From CAWBAT01 sp963810905 (GTDB taxonomy: Bacteria > Acidobacteriota > Terriglobia > Versatilivoradales > Versatilivoraceae), in the NCBI GenBank assembly GCA_963810905.1, contig CAWEPG010000015.1:310001-374000 (forward strand): a stretch of 64,000 nt of DNA, in the 5' to 3' direction. The notes under the pieces were generated by a model that was not told the origin of the DNA, did not search any database, and was given only the letters and a program-made list of their open reading frames with translations. The translations under genes were made by a program, and so were the position numbers. Position 1 is the first letter of the stretch; each line of letters begins with the position of its first letter. Of the stretch, positions 8,909-18,694 are shown piece after piece.

Positions 8909-9463
8909 TTACTTCCAGACTTTTGTTGATTTATCCCATCGATAAACTTTTAGGCGGCTGGCAATATTGAAACTGATCGCGGAAGCATCTGCTTGATCGT
9001 TTTCTAGATATACTGTCCCAATTCCACCGTTGATCTTGCCGAGCGGATTATAGATGATCCTGTCATTGCCAAAGGTAATCGGATCCGTCACGGGGCTACT
9101 GGGGTCGGAAGGAGGACCGAGCAACTCGTCCCCATTGAATCGGACGTGCTGAGGCAGTTGGTAGGTCCCCAAGTTCCTCTCTCCTGTATCTAGGTTTCCA
9201 TTGTCATTCTTATCCTCAAAAATAGCATAGGATGTCCTGCTTGGACTGAACTGCACAACCACCGTCTTCCTCCTCGAAATGGCAGCATAGCGCGCAATCT
9301 CCAAGTTCGAGGTCAGTACTTGAGTCCCCGAATCGAGCTGATAGAATTCCAGATAACGTGTCATTGGCGGCACAGCCATGGCAATGAGGAGCAAGAGAAC
9401 TGAGAGAAGCAAGATCATCTCAAGCAATGATAAACCTGCATCAATTGGATGTGCTTTATACAT
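8909..9463 (-). CDS. Minor pseudopilin (GspH/FimT-like), divergent from second pilin operon
   Basis: Prepilin with leader MYKAHPIDAG and cleavage site G|LSLLEMILLLSVLLLLIA, giving about 184 residues from ATG 9463. The soluble part is GspH/FimT-like: LTSNLEIARYAAISRRKTV, FEDKNDNGNLDTGERNLG, and the final strands ISFNIASRLKVYRWD. An upstream in-frame extension to 9592 would place 43 more residues before the leader and is unlikely. This is the intact version of the remnant at 4590-4793. It is transcribed away from the second PilV-W-X set and converges exactly on the preceding gene. Confidence 0.75.
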   Translation of the reverse strand: MYKAHPIDAGLSLLEMILLLSVLLLLIAMAVPPMTRYLEFYQLDSGTQVLTSNLEIARYAAISRRKTVVVQFSPSRTSYAIFEDKNDNGNLDTGERNLGTYQLPQHVRFNGDELLGPPSDPSSPVTDPITFGNDRIIYNPLGKINGGIGTVYLENDQADASAISFNIASRLKVYRWDKSTKVWK

Positions 9464-9485
9464 CGTGTTTTGTTGAAGAATTATC

Positions 9486-10112
9486 TTGACTTGTTTGCCT
9501 TTCATCCTATCATACAGCCAATCAATCTTCATCCATTTATTTTTCGGGCCCAGATCGCTAACCCCAGTGAAACCATCTCCAAAAAAGAGCATTGTCTGCT
9601 CAGCTCGCTATCTTAAAAGAGCCATTTACAGCACATATTTCTTTGGTCGGCCACGACCCTTAAAGAGTGTCCGCGGTTTCACGCTCCTGGAAATGTTGAT
9701 GGCATCACTCCTTGTCATTGTTGGGTTATTGTCACTGTTATCATTAATCCTGTTTGCTTTGAAAATGCGCTACGATTCCAGACTCAGTTCCACAGCGCTC
9801 AAACTCTCCCAACAGATCATCGAAGAGTTCAAATCAAGAAGTCCTGACGACCCGGTTTTCTCTCATCCAGGAAATGCCTTGACCAGCGATGGCGCCATTG
9901 ACTTTGACGCGGGCCTCGATCCTCTCGCCTCATCCATAAAGTCTTTGCAGCTAAACCAGACGCTGAATACCCAGCTAGTGTTTGAGACACGCTGGAACAT
10001 CACGTCGCTAGGCGATAAGAAGATTCTAACAGTCGCTACCCGTAAACGAGACTGGGAGAAGTCTCAATTCTCCCCTGTGAATCTGAAGCTCGCTCTCACT
10101 ACTGCCTATTAA
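9486..10112 (+). CDS. Minor prepilin, PilV-like (second copy)
   Basis: Prepilin with cleavage site VRG|FTLLEMLMAS and helix LLVIVGLLSLLSLILFAL. The body (LSQQIIEEFKSRS, ETRWNITSLGDKKILTVA) parallels the gene at 5686-6225. The start is uncertain: no ATG lies close to the cleavage site, and the frame runs back to 9486, giving an unusually long leader of about 60 residues that overlaps the divergent pseudopilin promoter region. A non-ATG start nearer 9600 is likely. It is followed after ten bases by the PilW-like gene. Confidence 0.72.
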   Translation: MTCLPFILSYSQSIFIHLFFGPRSLTPVKPSPKKSIVCSARYLKRAIYSTYFFGRPRPLKSVRGFTLLEMLMASLLVIVGLLSLLSLILFALKMRYDSRLSSTALKLSQQIIEEFKSRSPDDPVFSHPGNALTSDGAIDFDAGLDPLASSIKSLQLNQTLNTQLVFETRWNITSLGDKKILTVATRKRDWEKSQFSPVNLKLALTTAY

Positions 10113-10122
10113 GGAGCCGGGA

Positions 10123-10830
10123 ATGTCCCTTCTCTTTCTTCCGGAACAAGACGGCTTACAACAAACGTCGCTCCCAGAAATAGATCCCCTTGAGCATTCC
10201 TGCCGGTGTCAAACCTCGGGATTTTCTGTGGTCGAACTCCTGGTGGTATTAACAGTTTTTGGAATCGTTTCCGGAATGGTCTTTTCTTCCATGGGCACAG
10301 GGCAAGAAACCGCCGATATTGCAAAGCAAGAGGGATTCATGACAGCCAACTTGGAGGATATTTTTGCCCTCTTCAATAGCGAAATCAGGACAATCGGCTT
10401 CCCACCCGAAAGCTATTTTGATTCCGAGTATCTGCAAAATCCGGCCACTCCAAAAAATCTTGTATCCCATGGCCTGATTTCGATGGGGCCGCTCTCTATG
10501 GAATTCGAAGGAGACATCAATGGGAATGGAAAAGTCGATTATGTCCGCTACTATCTAACGGGTTCTTCCCCACCCTATGCCCTGTGTCGCCTTGCCGGGG
10601 AAGTTCATGCAGATGGCAGCTTGCCGGGTGGATCTCCGCAGAAATTATCGGAGCAAGTCGAGAATCTGGAGTTTGCATTCTTTAACAGATCGGGAAACCC
10701 AACAGCATCCTTGAAGGATGTTACTTCTATCGAGATTCGGATGACGTTGCGGTCTAGGAACCGGGACCCCATTTCCAAAATCTATCGAACGATCCATGAA
10801 GCAACTCGCATCCACCCTTTGAATCTTTGA
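10123..10830 (+). CDS. Minor prepilin, PilW-like (second copy)
   Basis: A 235-residue prepilin with leader of about 33 residues, cleavage site SG|FSVVELLVVLTVFG, and the PilW-type core EIRTIGFPPESYF, MEFEGDINGNGKVDYV and NLEFAFFNRSGNPT. It aligns well by eye with 6239-6865 apart from the longer leader. The stop overlaps the next gene (TTGA), consistent with coupling. Presumed role: inner-membrane minor pilin complex. Confidence 0.78.
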   Translation: MSLLFLPEQDGLQQTSLPEIDPLEHSCRCQTSGFSVVELLVVLTVFGIVSGMVFSSMGTGQETADIAKQEGFMTANLEDIFALFNSEIRTIGFPPESYFDSEYLQNPATPKNLVSHGLISMGPLSMEFEGDINGNGKVDYVRYYLTGSSPPYALCRLAGEVHADGSLPGGSPQKLSEQVENLEFAFFNRSGNPTASLKDVTSIEIRMTLRSRNRDPISKIYRTIHEATRIHPLNL

Positions 10831-12158
10831 GCCGCACGATAACGATAAGTGTCTGGAATATGAATTCAGGATGTAGACAAATCCAGTCCTCCAGGTCTCG
10901 AGGGATTGCCATACTTGCGGCGCTATTGGCCTTGGCCATGCTGACCTTAATTGCCCTGAGTATGACCTTTGTCAGCTCCACCGAGGTTCTGATCAATGAC
11001 AACAACAAAAAAAGGCTTCTCCAGCTTTACGCCGCCGAATCTGCGTGCGAAGAAGCACGGCTCAGGATTCGAGGCCTACTTGACCTGAACCAGCTCTCCG
11101 TCACGGATCTCAACCGCACCGTCTATCTCGTGCCAAGTTATTCCATTAACCCCACATACGGCGACGAGGTCACAAACCCATATTTTGATTCGAGTGCCGA
11201 ATCGACCCAAGTCACTTCTATCCTACTTTCCGAACTGGAATCTCTCAAATTCACCTGGGTTAGGGTTTGGCCAAAAACAGAGCTTCGAGCGGGGTACTCT
11301 CTGGATGACGCCGTGCTGACTATGGATCCAGTCTATTTTGGGTTTAGCAAGACCCAATCACCCGCCAGGCCGACCCAATACGTGAATTCAGGGAATCACT
11401 TGAACAGCCATCTCGGTTCCCCCGTCTTTCTCAGCACAGCGTTGGCTAAGGAGCCCACTGGATTTCGACAAATGGTCACGACAGAAATCGCCAGAATCCC
11501 CTGCCCTCCACTAAAGGCTGCATTCTTCTCCAAAGGCAGCGTCGAAATACTGGGCTCAGCAGTCTCGCTGGATGGAAATGATCCAAGTGCCTTAACGGCC
11601 TCGAGCCTGAACGGGTTGGAATCTCAAGGTGATGTCAGCGGAGACGTCTCGCACATTAGTGGCTCCCCACTGCCTATCAGATCCTTCTCTCCGTATGCTT
11701 ACGAGATGGACAGCTTAATCAAAATGCTCCGGCCCCCTGTTTCTCGGGAGGTTGAAAGTCTCAATATCAATATCAGTAAAAGTTCAAATGGGAACTATGT
11801 GGCGAGTGGGGTTACGCTGGGTACTTTGCCAGCAAACGGAAATCTCTCTCAGGCTGTCTATGTTGGGGGGCCTTTGACCCTCTCAAATTCAAGCGGGCAA
11901 GGGATTCTGATCGTTAATGGAGACCTTACGATCGAGGGGGAATTTACTTATCAAGGTTTGTTGATCGTCAATGGAAGGGTGAACTTCAATGGAACAGGGC
12001 CCGGCATCCAAATCACAGGGGCAGTCTTGGTGAGTGCGTTGTCTGGAAATCCGTCTTCGTACCTCGACGGAACTATCAATCTCGTCAACGATTCCTCCGT
12101 CATCCAGAGGCAATTCGACAGTCTTCCTTATGCACGGATAGCATTTAAAGATTTTTGA
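10827..12158 (+). CDS. PilX-like minor pilin (second copy)
   Basis: A protein of 443 residues if TTG 10827 is used; ATG 10860 would remove eleven residues. The N-terminal PilX region is SRGIAILAALLALAMLTLIA, then EVLINDNNKKRLLQLYAAES. The C-terminal half has beta-rich repeats: GILIVNGDLTIEGEFTYQG, LLIVNGRVNFNGTGPG and IQITGAVLV. These correspond to GILIVDGNVTLNGG in the first copy, and both end with a similar (L/I)(T/A)FKD tail. The conserved plan with divergent middle regions suggests an old tandem duplication with functional divergence of the exposed parts. Confidence 0.78.
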   Translation: MSRTITISVWNMNSGCRQIQSSRSRGIAILAALLALAMLTLIALSMTFVSSTEVLINDNNKKRLLQLYAAESACEEARLRIRGLLDLNQLSVTDLNRTVYLVPSYSINPTYGDEVTNPYFDSSAESTQVTSILLSELESLKFTWVRVWPKTELRAGYSLDDAVLTMDPVYFGFSKTQSPARPTQYVNSGNHLNSHLGSPVFLSTALAKEPTGFRQMVTTEIARIPCPPLKAAFFSKGSVEILGSAVSLDGNDPSALTASSLNGLESQGDVSGDVSHISGSPLPIRSFSPYAYEMDSLIKMLRPPVSREVESLNINISKSSNGNYVASGVTLGTLPANGNLSQAVYVGGPLTLSNSSGQGILIVNGDLTIEGEFTYQGLLIVNGRVNFNGTGPGIQITGAVLVSALSGNPSSYLDGTINLVNDSSVIQRQFDSLPYARIAFKDF

Positions 12159-12201
12159 AGATAAGAGAAAGCCCCAGACTCCTTCAACAACTCCGGGCAG
12201 C

Positions 12202-13105
12202 TCAAAAGAGTGGGAAAATTGAGGTATATTTTCCAATCATCTGCGCCCCAAGCAAAGCAGAAAGAATCGCCGCAACACCAAGAAACGAGCCAAAAGGAAG
12301 CTCGTAGTTTGCGTCTTTACCCGCTGCTTTGATGAAAATGAAACCAACCAATGCTCCCATTAGGGAGCCCAGCATGATCGTTAGCAAAGCCAATCGCACT
12401 CCCAGGAAGGCGCCCACCATTCCCATCAGCTTGATGTCACCGAATCCGAGCCCTTCGATCTTTCTGAATCGAAAATAAGCTTCGGCAACGAACCACAGAA
12501 AACCGCCGCATACCAGGGCGCCAATGAGGGAATCCAGAAAAGAATACATCATGAGGGGAAGCTCAGAGAAGCCGCAATAATCCGAGGAGAAGTTTCGAAG
12601 TCCCGTCTTCGACCGGGCTAATCAGGCTGAAGACCAGGCCGACAACAATACCCGGCAGGGTAATGATATCGGGCAAAATGCGGTGATTGAGGTCTATGAA
12701 AATTAAGACAATGATCGCCGAAAAAAATAGCAGCAAAAGGAAAGTCTTGCTCTGTATGCCAACGATGTGGACAGTCGCCCAAAAGACAAAAGCCGTCAAC
12801 CCCTCGACAGTTGGGTATTGCCAGGAAATCGGCTCTTTACAGCCACGGCAGCGCCCTCCGAGAAAGAGAAAGCTAAGGATCGGGATGTTATCGTACCCCT
12901 TGATAGGTGAGTGGCACTGAGGGCAATGCGAATTGGGAAATACAACCGATTTCCCCTCAGGGATGCGGGAAATACAGACATTTAAGAAGCTGCCGATGAT
13001 TAAACCGAAGAGAATAGTGAAAAATTCTAATAGAAGCACGGGTATCTCGATTGCTAGGTAGAATTCAACTCGACTGCTTGGTTCAAGTCCTAGCTGCAGT
13101 CCCAC
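12202..13105 (-). CDS. pilD: Prepilin peptidase / N-methyltransferase (one frameshift)
   Basis: A membrane aspartyl protease that cleaves and methylates type IV prepilins. The N-terminal frame shows GLIIGSFLNVCISRIPEG, the four zinc cysteines in CPQC and CRGC, and the first catalytic Asp in FIDLNHRILPD. Near 12580-12595 the sequence moves to the +1 frame, passing through DYCGFSELPLMM and giving SLIGALVCGG, the second catalytic Asp in GLGFGDIKLMG, and further membrane helices to 12202. Together about 300 residues, the family size. The GTG at 13105 may be too early; the first helix begins around residue 20. It is next to both pilin operons and is the obvious processing enzyme for their products. 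Confidence 0.85.
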
Positions 13106-13119
13106 GCCCTAAATCGTAT

Positions 13120-14215
13120 TCATGAGTCCAAAACATTAGAATATATTCGAGCAGTGTCTTGCGCCATTTTCGTAATTGAAAATTCCGATTGGATCCGTTG
13201 GGCTGCATTTTCCCTACATCGACGAATATTGTCGAAGTCACTGAGTGCTTGCAGAACGCATTCTGCCAAGGCAATCGGATCACCCGGCGCAAAAAGAAAT
13301 CCGGTTTTCCCTTCGATGACGATTTCTGGAATGCCTCCAACGCGGCTAGCGAACACAGGGACACGATGAGCCATCGCCTGCAGAAGGACAGACCCGAGTC
13401 CTTCGGAAATTGAAGGGAAAACAAACAGGTCCATGGCCGCAAAGGAGTCATGCAAGTTTAGGATCAAGCCAGGGAGAAACACTTTCCGAGACAAATCAAG
13501 CTGAGTTATCAGTTGCCGGTACTTCTCCTTGAGCGGCCCATCGCCAATGAGTAAGAGTCGCGCTTCGGGAAACTGTGCCTGAATGCGGAAAAAACCCTTG
13601 ATGAGATCGGCATGCCCCTTCTCCGCGGTGAAATGTCCAACACAGCCTAACAGAGAGATTTTTCTTATCCAACCCAAGTCGTTCCCGAGCCTGGTCTCGC
13701 ATAGCCACTGGAAGGGGCTCTGGGAATTCGACGCTATCGTAAACCACTTTGATTCGCCCGGGGGCGATGCCGTAGTTCAGGAGTAGATGCCGGATATGCC
13801 AAGACACCGCAATGATACAGGCGGAAGCTTGCTTGTACTTCCACTTTGAAAATGAGTTATCTTTAATGGGAAAAATTACCCTTCGGTGAGAAACAATTGG
13901 TTGAGTTGCCCCCATTGCTTTTAGGATTGTCGCCAACCCAAAGCTTCGGGCGTCGTGGGCATGAATAAGATCAGGCTTCAGTCGCCGCAAGAGCAGCCAG
14001 AGTCTCGGGAGGGAGATAGGGTCCACTTCACTCCTTAAGGTGAGTGGATAGCAAGTCAAATTCAAGTCTTCTATTTCTTTTTTCAGCTGGCTTGCAGGGG
14101 GCAAAACAAAGTATTGGTCAACGCCCGCATGGCGCATCAACCCCGAAGCTAGATAGGCAACCTGCTGCTGCCCACCCCGCCAATCGCAACCGGAATCCAA
14201 ATGGAGTACTTTCAT
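13120..14215 (-). CDS. Glycosyltransferase family 4 (one frameshift)
   Basis: A GT-B fold retaining glycosyltransferase, probably for LPS or another surface glycan. The N-terminal half begins MKVLHLDSGCDWRGGQQQ with LIHAHDARS near residue 83, continuing to ERLGLDKK. The C-terminal half, in the next frame, has LLGCVGHFTAEKGH, LLLIGDGPLKEKY, and the donor-binding FPSISEGLGSVLLQAMAH with the family EGLG. The break lies at the T5 run 13659-13663 (A5 on the coding strand); one A fewer rejoins the gene as LDKKISLLGCVGHF, about 364 residues. It overlaps the upstream GT2 gene by four bases (ATGA), so the two are coupled. Confidence 0.83.
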
Positions 14216-15003
14216 TTTTTTGGCTCGCTGGTCCGCTTCATCCGAGGATTTTTCTCAAGTTCGCGTAGCTTTGCATATTTCATAAAATTGTAGAAACTGG
14301 CAAGGCAGGCAATCAGGTATCCGTGTCCCCCATCTCGAAATCCTGATTTCAAAAAGAAAGTTCTCACAAACGTGAGTGGGGGGGAGAATACCAATTGAAA
14401 GTATCCGCCGGCCTTCCTATTTAAGTTAAGTTCCTTCGCAGCCAGAGACGTATAGCGGTCCAGCCGGACAAGATGCTCTGATAAGGAATTGCACGTGTAG
14501 TGAAGCAAGTGTCCCTTTAACAGAGCGACGGTCCCGTTCACCAATAGAGACTCATGGACAAAACTACCTTGCCAGGTAGCTTTTTTCTTCAGGTATAGCC
14601 GTATCTTGTAGTCCGGGTACCAACCAGAGTGTTTGATCCATCGCCCCAGATAAAAGGCCATTCTCGAAAATTGGTAGGCATCGGCATAAGCCTCTCCAGA
14701 TTTCAGGCTTGCAATTTCGCTCTTCAGCTCCGGGCTCAAACATTCATCGGCGTCTACACTGAGTATCCAGTCTGAGCTCGCTTGATTGCCTGCGTAATTT
14801 TTTTGCTCTGAGTAATCGGTCCACGCCCGTGTGAAGATCCTGGCGCCGTAATCGGCCGCGATCTCCAAGGTTCGATCCTGGCTGCCGGAATCAACTACAA
14901 TAATTTCGTCCACTACATCCTTGATTGAATTCAAGCAGCGATCAAGGTTCTCTTCCTCATTCAGAGTAATGATGGTGGCTGATATTTTCACGGGCAATGC
15001 CAA
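14212..15003 (-). CDS. Glycosyltransferase family 2, WaaE/KdtX-like
   Basis: A GT-A fold glycosyltransferase of 263 residues. Motifs are TIITLNEEENLDRCLNSI near residues 10-27, EIIVVDSGSQDRT near 33-45, and the DXD-like VDADECL near 87-93, then HSGWYPDYKIRLY and FVHESLL typical of the WaaE/KdtX group, which adds sugars to the LPS core. The first codon is TTG 15003; a GTG at 14991 is an alternative. It is the first gene of a two-gene unit with the GT4 gene. The lipid A-core connection is family knowledge; the acceptor here is unknown. Confidence 0.82.
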   Translation of the reverse strand: MALPVKISATIITLNEEENLDRCLNSIKDVVDEIIVVDSGSQDRTLEIAADYGARIFTRAWTDYSEQKNYAGNQASSDWILSVDADECLSPELKSEIASLKSGEAYADAYQFSRMAFYLGRWIKHSGWYPDYKIRLYLKKKATWQGSFVHESLLVNGTVALLKGHLLHYTCNSLSEHLVRLDRYTSLAAKELNLNRKAGGYFQLVFSPPLTFVRTFFLKSGFRDGGHGYLIACLASFYNFMKYAKLRELEKNPRMKRTSEPKK

Positions 15004-15116
15004 AAGCCCTCTCTGGGAACGGGGATAGCCTTTAAGTTAAACACTGGAACAAACACTAAGAAACGTGCTGATGAGGAGGCTTTCCAGAGGGCCGATTTGT
15101 CCCCCATAAGCACAAC

Positions 15117-16848
15117 CTAAGGGTTTGCCGGTTTCGATGGGCTTTGGCGGGGAGGGTTCAGAACGTCTTCAATCTTGATGTTTTGAACATCAAGTGTCTT
15201 TCCCACCGCTTTGTCCAGATCCGCTTTGGACTTGGTAAAATCAGTGTGTGCCCTGACTTCATTTGTTAAGGCAATCGCCAGGTTCCGTTGTTCTTCTAAG
15301 ACAAACCGAATCGTTGATGTTCCCAATTGAAATTTCTTTTGTTCAGCTTCCAGGTTCCGTTCTGCGAGTTCGCGCGCTTTCTGGGTCGCGTCGATTTGCG
15401 CCCGAAACATCTCCAAAGTGCTATACGCATTGCGAACTTCCAAAGCGATCTGCTGTTCGAGTGCTCGCAATTTCTTTTCAGACTGAGACTTCAAAATCAT
15501 GGCTTGCGCATAATCTGCCTGAGCACTCCGGTTCTTGACCGGGATTTCAATGTTTAAGGTAGCCGAATACGTCGGGAATCGATTGTTAAACAGTTGATTC
15601 ATCGCATCCCAGAAATCGGTCTTGGGCCCATAGATAAATGTCCCATCGGGCAGGAACAATCGCGATTGACCGGCCAACGCATTCGTGCCGTAGTTCATGC
15701 TCAAGTTTACGGACGGCAACATTTGATTCCGGTAGTAACGACGGTTGATCTCCTGGTTGTCAATGTCCTTTTTGGATTGTTTAACTTCAGGCCTTGCCTC
15801 AATGGCATAGCTGACGGCTTGAGCCACGTCAAAATCCTTGAAATCGTTCGGTGAGAGGGTTTTGTCGAGCGGTTCAATTTTGGAAGCAATTTGTCCAGGA
15901 TCTCGCTGAGCGCTAATGACCTTCTTCATCGTATTTTCCAATTGTTCGAGTGTGTATTGGGCAACGATCAATTCCTCTTTACGATTCGCGATTTCCGCTT
16001 CCGACTTCACTAGTTCGATTGGAGCCAGGGTCCCAATCTCCACCTGACGTTTGTTGTCTTCATGAATTTTTGTAGCCAAATCCAGCGATCGCTGTTTCAC
16101 TTTAATGTCGTCACGAGCAAAGACAATATCCCAATAGAGCCTTTGGACTTGGTTAACCACGTCGATCAACTGCTGGGCAAAGACATAGTCACTAATGTCC
16201 TTATTATTACGAGCAATCAGAATGGGTCGTTTATTGACCAGAGTTCCAAAGTTCTTCAAAAGCGGCTGAGAGACAGTGGCCAGGAGACCAGAATTCAGGG
16301 ACGGATTCACGATGTTAAATCTGCTATTGCTGGACTGGCGCCAGTTTGTAAAGTCGAACTGATAGCGTGTGCCCGTAGGAAGAAGTTGGTAAAAACTGAC
16401 ATTTGCTTGGTCCTGTTAATAGATCATAAGCGACGGTGCCGCTGGTCACCGCGTTATTTTGAGGGTAGTTGCTTCGATTCATCACTAGGGGGCTGAGGAT
16501 GAGCTTTGGGTCGAAGATCCCATAGCCATGAGTAATGGCATATTCGGCAATCCGCGGATTTTCCAGGTCAACTACAAGATCCAGGTTATTCTGCAATACG
16601 AGTCGGACAGCGTCCGACTCGGTGAGACGGAGCTGCCCATCTTTCACGAGAGTATTCAAGTAATCGCTGACTTCTCTTGGTTGATCGTAAGTCTGGTGTC
16701 TTCCCACATTCTCTTTGAACCAATCGGGCATGGGAAAGAAGCTTTGGGCAAACAAAGGAAATGAGTGCCCGAAATCAATAAGCAGCAGTAGAAGGAGAGG
16801 TCGAATTATCCATTTGTTTTTTAATAGGATACCGAAGCATCGAATCAT
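15117..16848 (-). CDS. TolC family outer membrane efflux protein (one frameshift)
   Basis: An outer-membrane channel of the TolC family, usually paired with tripartite efflux or type I secretion. ATG 16848 follows GGGAG by a good spacing. The N-terminal frame shows a signal-like segment (IIRPLLLLLLIDFGHSF), then LRLTESDAVRLVLQNNLDL. The remainder lies in the next frame: VSFYQLLPTGTRYQFDFTN, VSQPLLKNFG, LYWDIVFARDD, and the second repeat LNIEIPVKNRSAQADYAQA with EVRNAYSTLEM. An extra base near 16412-16413 explains the break (LTDQANVSFYQ). The total is about 576 residues, rather long for the family because of the N-terminal extension. No adaptor or pump gene is adjacent. Confidence 0.82.
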
Positions 16849-17164
16849 TTTGACACTCCCTTTGTCTTTTACGGAATTACTCAATACCGCTCTCATTCAC
16901 TAACGTACCTATCCAGTATTAAGTTTCTTTCTTTTTCACTGGAAGGCAATATCCATCGCGAAGGGTGATACAAGCAGAACACTAAGGGGGGATCCGGAAC
17001 TGAATCGAGGTATTCTGTTGTAAAAAAAATTGAGGCCATCGAATCATTCTCATACTCTGCCAGAGAGCCTTCAAGGGTGTCAAATTGATTTGTATCTCTT
17101 TAAAATGTTACCATTCCAGTTGTTCTCTAAATGCTTTGAATCAAAGTCAGTTCTTTAGGTGCGA
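16849..17164. other. Intergenic region between divergent tolC-like gene and pyrE
   Basis: About 310 bases between divergent genes. No small gene, RNA or clear promoter pair recognised; it should carry both promoters. AT-rich stretches occur around 17018-17035 and 17095-17110. Confidence 0.35.
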
Positions 17165-17743
17165 ATGCTGGATCCTTCAGAAACAGAGCGGATGTTTGTT
17201 GGCACAGGGGCTATCCTTTCAGGGCATTTTCTGTTGACCTCTGGGCTGCACAGTGAAAAGTATCTTCAATGTGCTCGGGTTCTACAATGGCCGAGACATG
17301 CAGAAGCTTGTGCCCAGGCTCTCGCTACTCACTTCCTCGCGCACAAGCCCGATTTTGTCATTTCGCCTGCGCTCGGAGGGATTGTGATTGGACACGAATT
17401 GGGTCGAGCTTTGGGTTGTCGAGCTATCTTTGCGGAACGTGAGAATGGCATCCTTCGCCTTCGCCGTGGCTTCTCAATCGACCCGGGGGAGAAAGGGGTC
17501 GTTATTGAGGATGTTATTACGACAGGGGGCTCTACAACAGAGACCATTAAGGTGGTTCAGGGTTGCGGAGGGGTCGTTCTTGGCGCTTGTGCCATAGTCG
17601 ATCGAAGTGGTGGGGAAACTCATTTCGACGTTCCCCATTACAGCCTATGGAATCTGACGATCCCCACTTACGCGCCTGAGGACTGCCCACTTTGCCGCGC
17701 CGGCTCATCACCGACTAAGCCGGGAAGCCGATCCTCCCGCTGA
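17165..17743 (+). CDS. pyrE: Orotate phosphoribosyltransferase
   Basis: PyrE joins orotate with PRPP to make OMP in pyrimidine synthesis. The protein is about 192 residues from ATG 17165 (GTG 17159 is two codons earlier). Seen in sequence: LTSGLHSEKYLQCARVLQW near the N-terminus, SPALGGIVIGHELGRALG, the flexible-loop region FAERENGILRLRRGF, and the PRPP-binding GVVIEDVITTGGSTTE near residues 114-129. A C-terminal CPLC motif and a short Ser/Arg-rich tail follow. The motifs fit the PyrE branch lacking a fused decarboxylase. Other pyr genes are not nearby; truA follows after 43 bases on the same strand. Confidence 0.9.
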   Translation: MLDPSETERMFVGTGAILSGHFLLTSGLHSEKYLQCARVLQWPRHAEACAQALATHFLAHKPDFVISPALGGIVIGHELGRALGCRAIFAERENGILRLRRGFSIDPGEKGVVIEDVITTGGSTTETIKVVQGCGGVVLGACAIVDRSGGETHFDVPHYSLWNLTIPTYAPEDCPLCRAGSSPTKPGSRSSR

Positions 17744-17786
17744 GTAACAAATTGTTAGCATCACCTGCAGAGATCTGTGCTCTCCA

Positions 17787-18530
17787 ATGCCTAGAAACCT
17801 TCGCCTCACTCTTGAATATGATGGCACCCACTTCCACGGCTGGCAGGTTCAGCCAGGGCTCGATACAATCCAAGGAAGATTGACCACGGTTACCTCCGAG
17901 GTGACTCAGGAGCCCATTCATATTCATGGCTCGGGTAGGACTGATGCGGGCACTCATGCTCTGGCACAAGTGTGCAACTTTTTGACGGAAAGCCGAATTC
18001 CAGTTGAAAACTTAAAGAAAGCCATGAACTCTCTGCTTCCCCATTCCATCAGGGTCAACGCGGTTGACGAGGTTCCCCTTTCTTTCCATGCTCGCCGAGA
18101 TTCGGTTTTCAAGCATTATCGCTATCGGATTCTATTGTCAAAGACCTGTTCTCCTTTCCAATACGCTTTTGTCCATCATTGTCCTTATAAATTAGACCTC
18201 CAGAAAATGAGTGATGCAGGTGAAAGAGTTCTCGGTGAGCATGATTTTTCGGCATTTTGCGACTCTGATTCTGAGGCCGAGTCGAAAATTCGCCGCCTCA
18301 TGAGTTCCTCTTTTCTGTTTGACAGCACCAGAAATCTCATAGAATATAACATTTGCGCAAATGGCTTCTTGCATCATATGGTCAGGAACCTGGTAGGAAC
18401 TTTCCTAGAGGTTGGAAAAGGCCGACTTGCCTGCGAGGAAATCACGAATATTCTGGAATCTAAAGATCGCTCGCGGGCAGGTCGAACAGCACCCGCCAAA
18501 GGGCTTTTCCTGGTTAAGGTTGGTTATTAG
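17787..18530 (+). CDS. truA: tRNA pseudouridine(38-40) synthase
   Basis: TruA converts uridines 38-40 of the tRNA anticodon arm to pseudouridine. The 247-residue protein begins MPRNLRLTLEYDGTHFHGWQ, followed by TIQGRL, and has the catalytic Asp in GSGRTDAGTHALAQ near residues 47-60. Further family segments are FHARRDSVFKHYRYRI, HDFSAFCD, ICANGFLHHMVRNLVGT and AGRTAPAKGLFL near the end. Length and motif order are normal and the gene is intact. It lies between pyrE and uppS on the same strand. Confidence 0.94.
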   Translation: MPRNLRLTLEYDGTHFHGWQVQPGLDTIQGRLTTVTSEVTQEPIHIHGSGRTDAGTHALAQVCNFLTESRIPVENLKKAMNSLLPHSIRVNAVDEVPLSFHARRDSVFKHYRYRILLSKTCSPFQYAFVHHCPYKLDLQKMSDAGERVLGEHDFSAFCDSDSEAESKIRRLMSSSFLFDSTRNLIEYNICANGFLHHMVRNLVGTFLEVGKGRLACEEITNILESKDRSRAGRTAPAKGLFLVKVGY

Positions 18531-18694
18531 TGAACTAAGTTAGCCCCGCAGCTCTGTTTTTCCTCTTGACGGGTCTGCTCGTCGAGAGGGTTTCCAATTC
18601 ACGATCCTGCAAAGATTCGCCTGAGCAAATTATAAGGATGAAGGTTCAGGCGAGGGTCAACGGGCGAACCCACACGTCCAGTCCTTGGCTCAGA

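Noticed and set aside
9464..9592. N-terminal extension of the minus-strand pseudopilin
   Set aside because: Would put over 50 residues before the prepilin cleavage site, and overlaps the start region of the divergent PilV-like gene.
15263..16496. Plus-strand frames across the TolC-like gene
   Set aside because: They are antisense shadows of a gene with clear family motifs on the minus strand.
18566..18694. N-terminal extension of uppS
   Set aside because: Forty-three residues with no similarity to the family; the internal ATG 18695 gives a normal-length enzyme.
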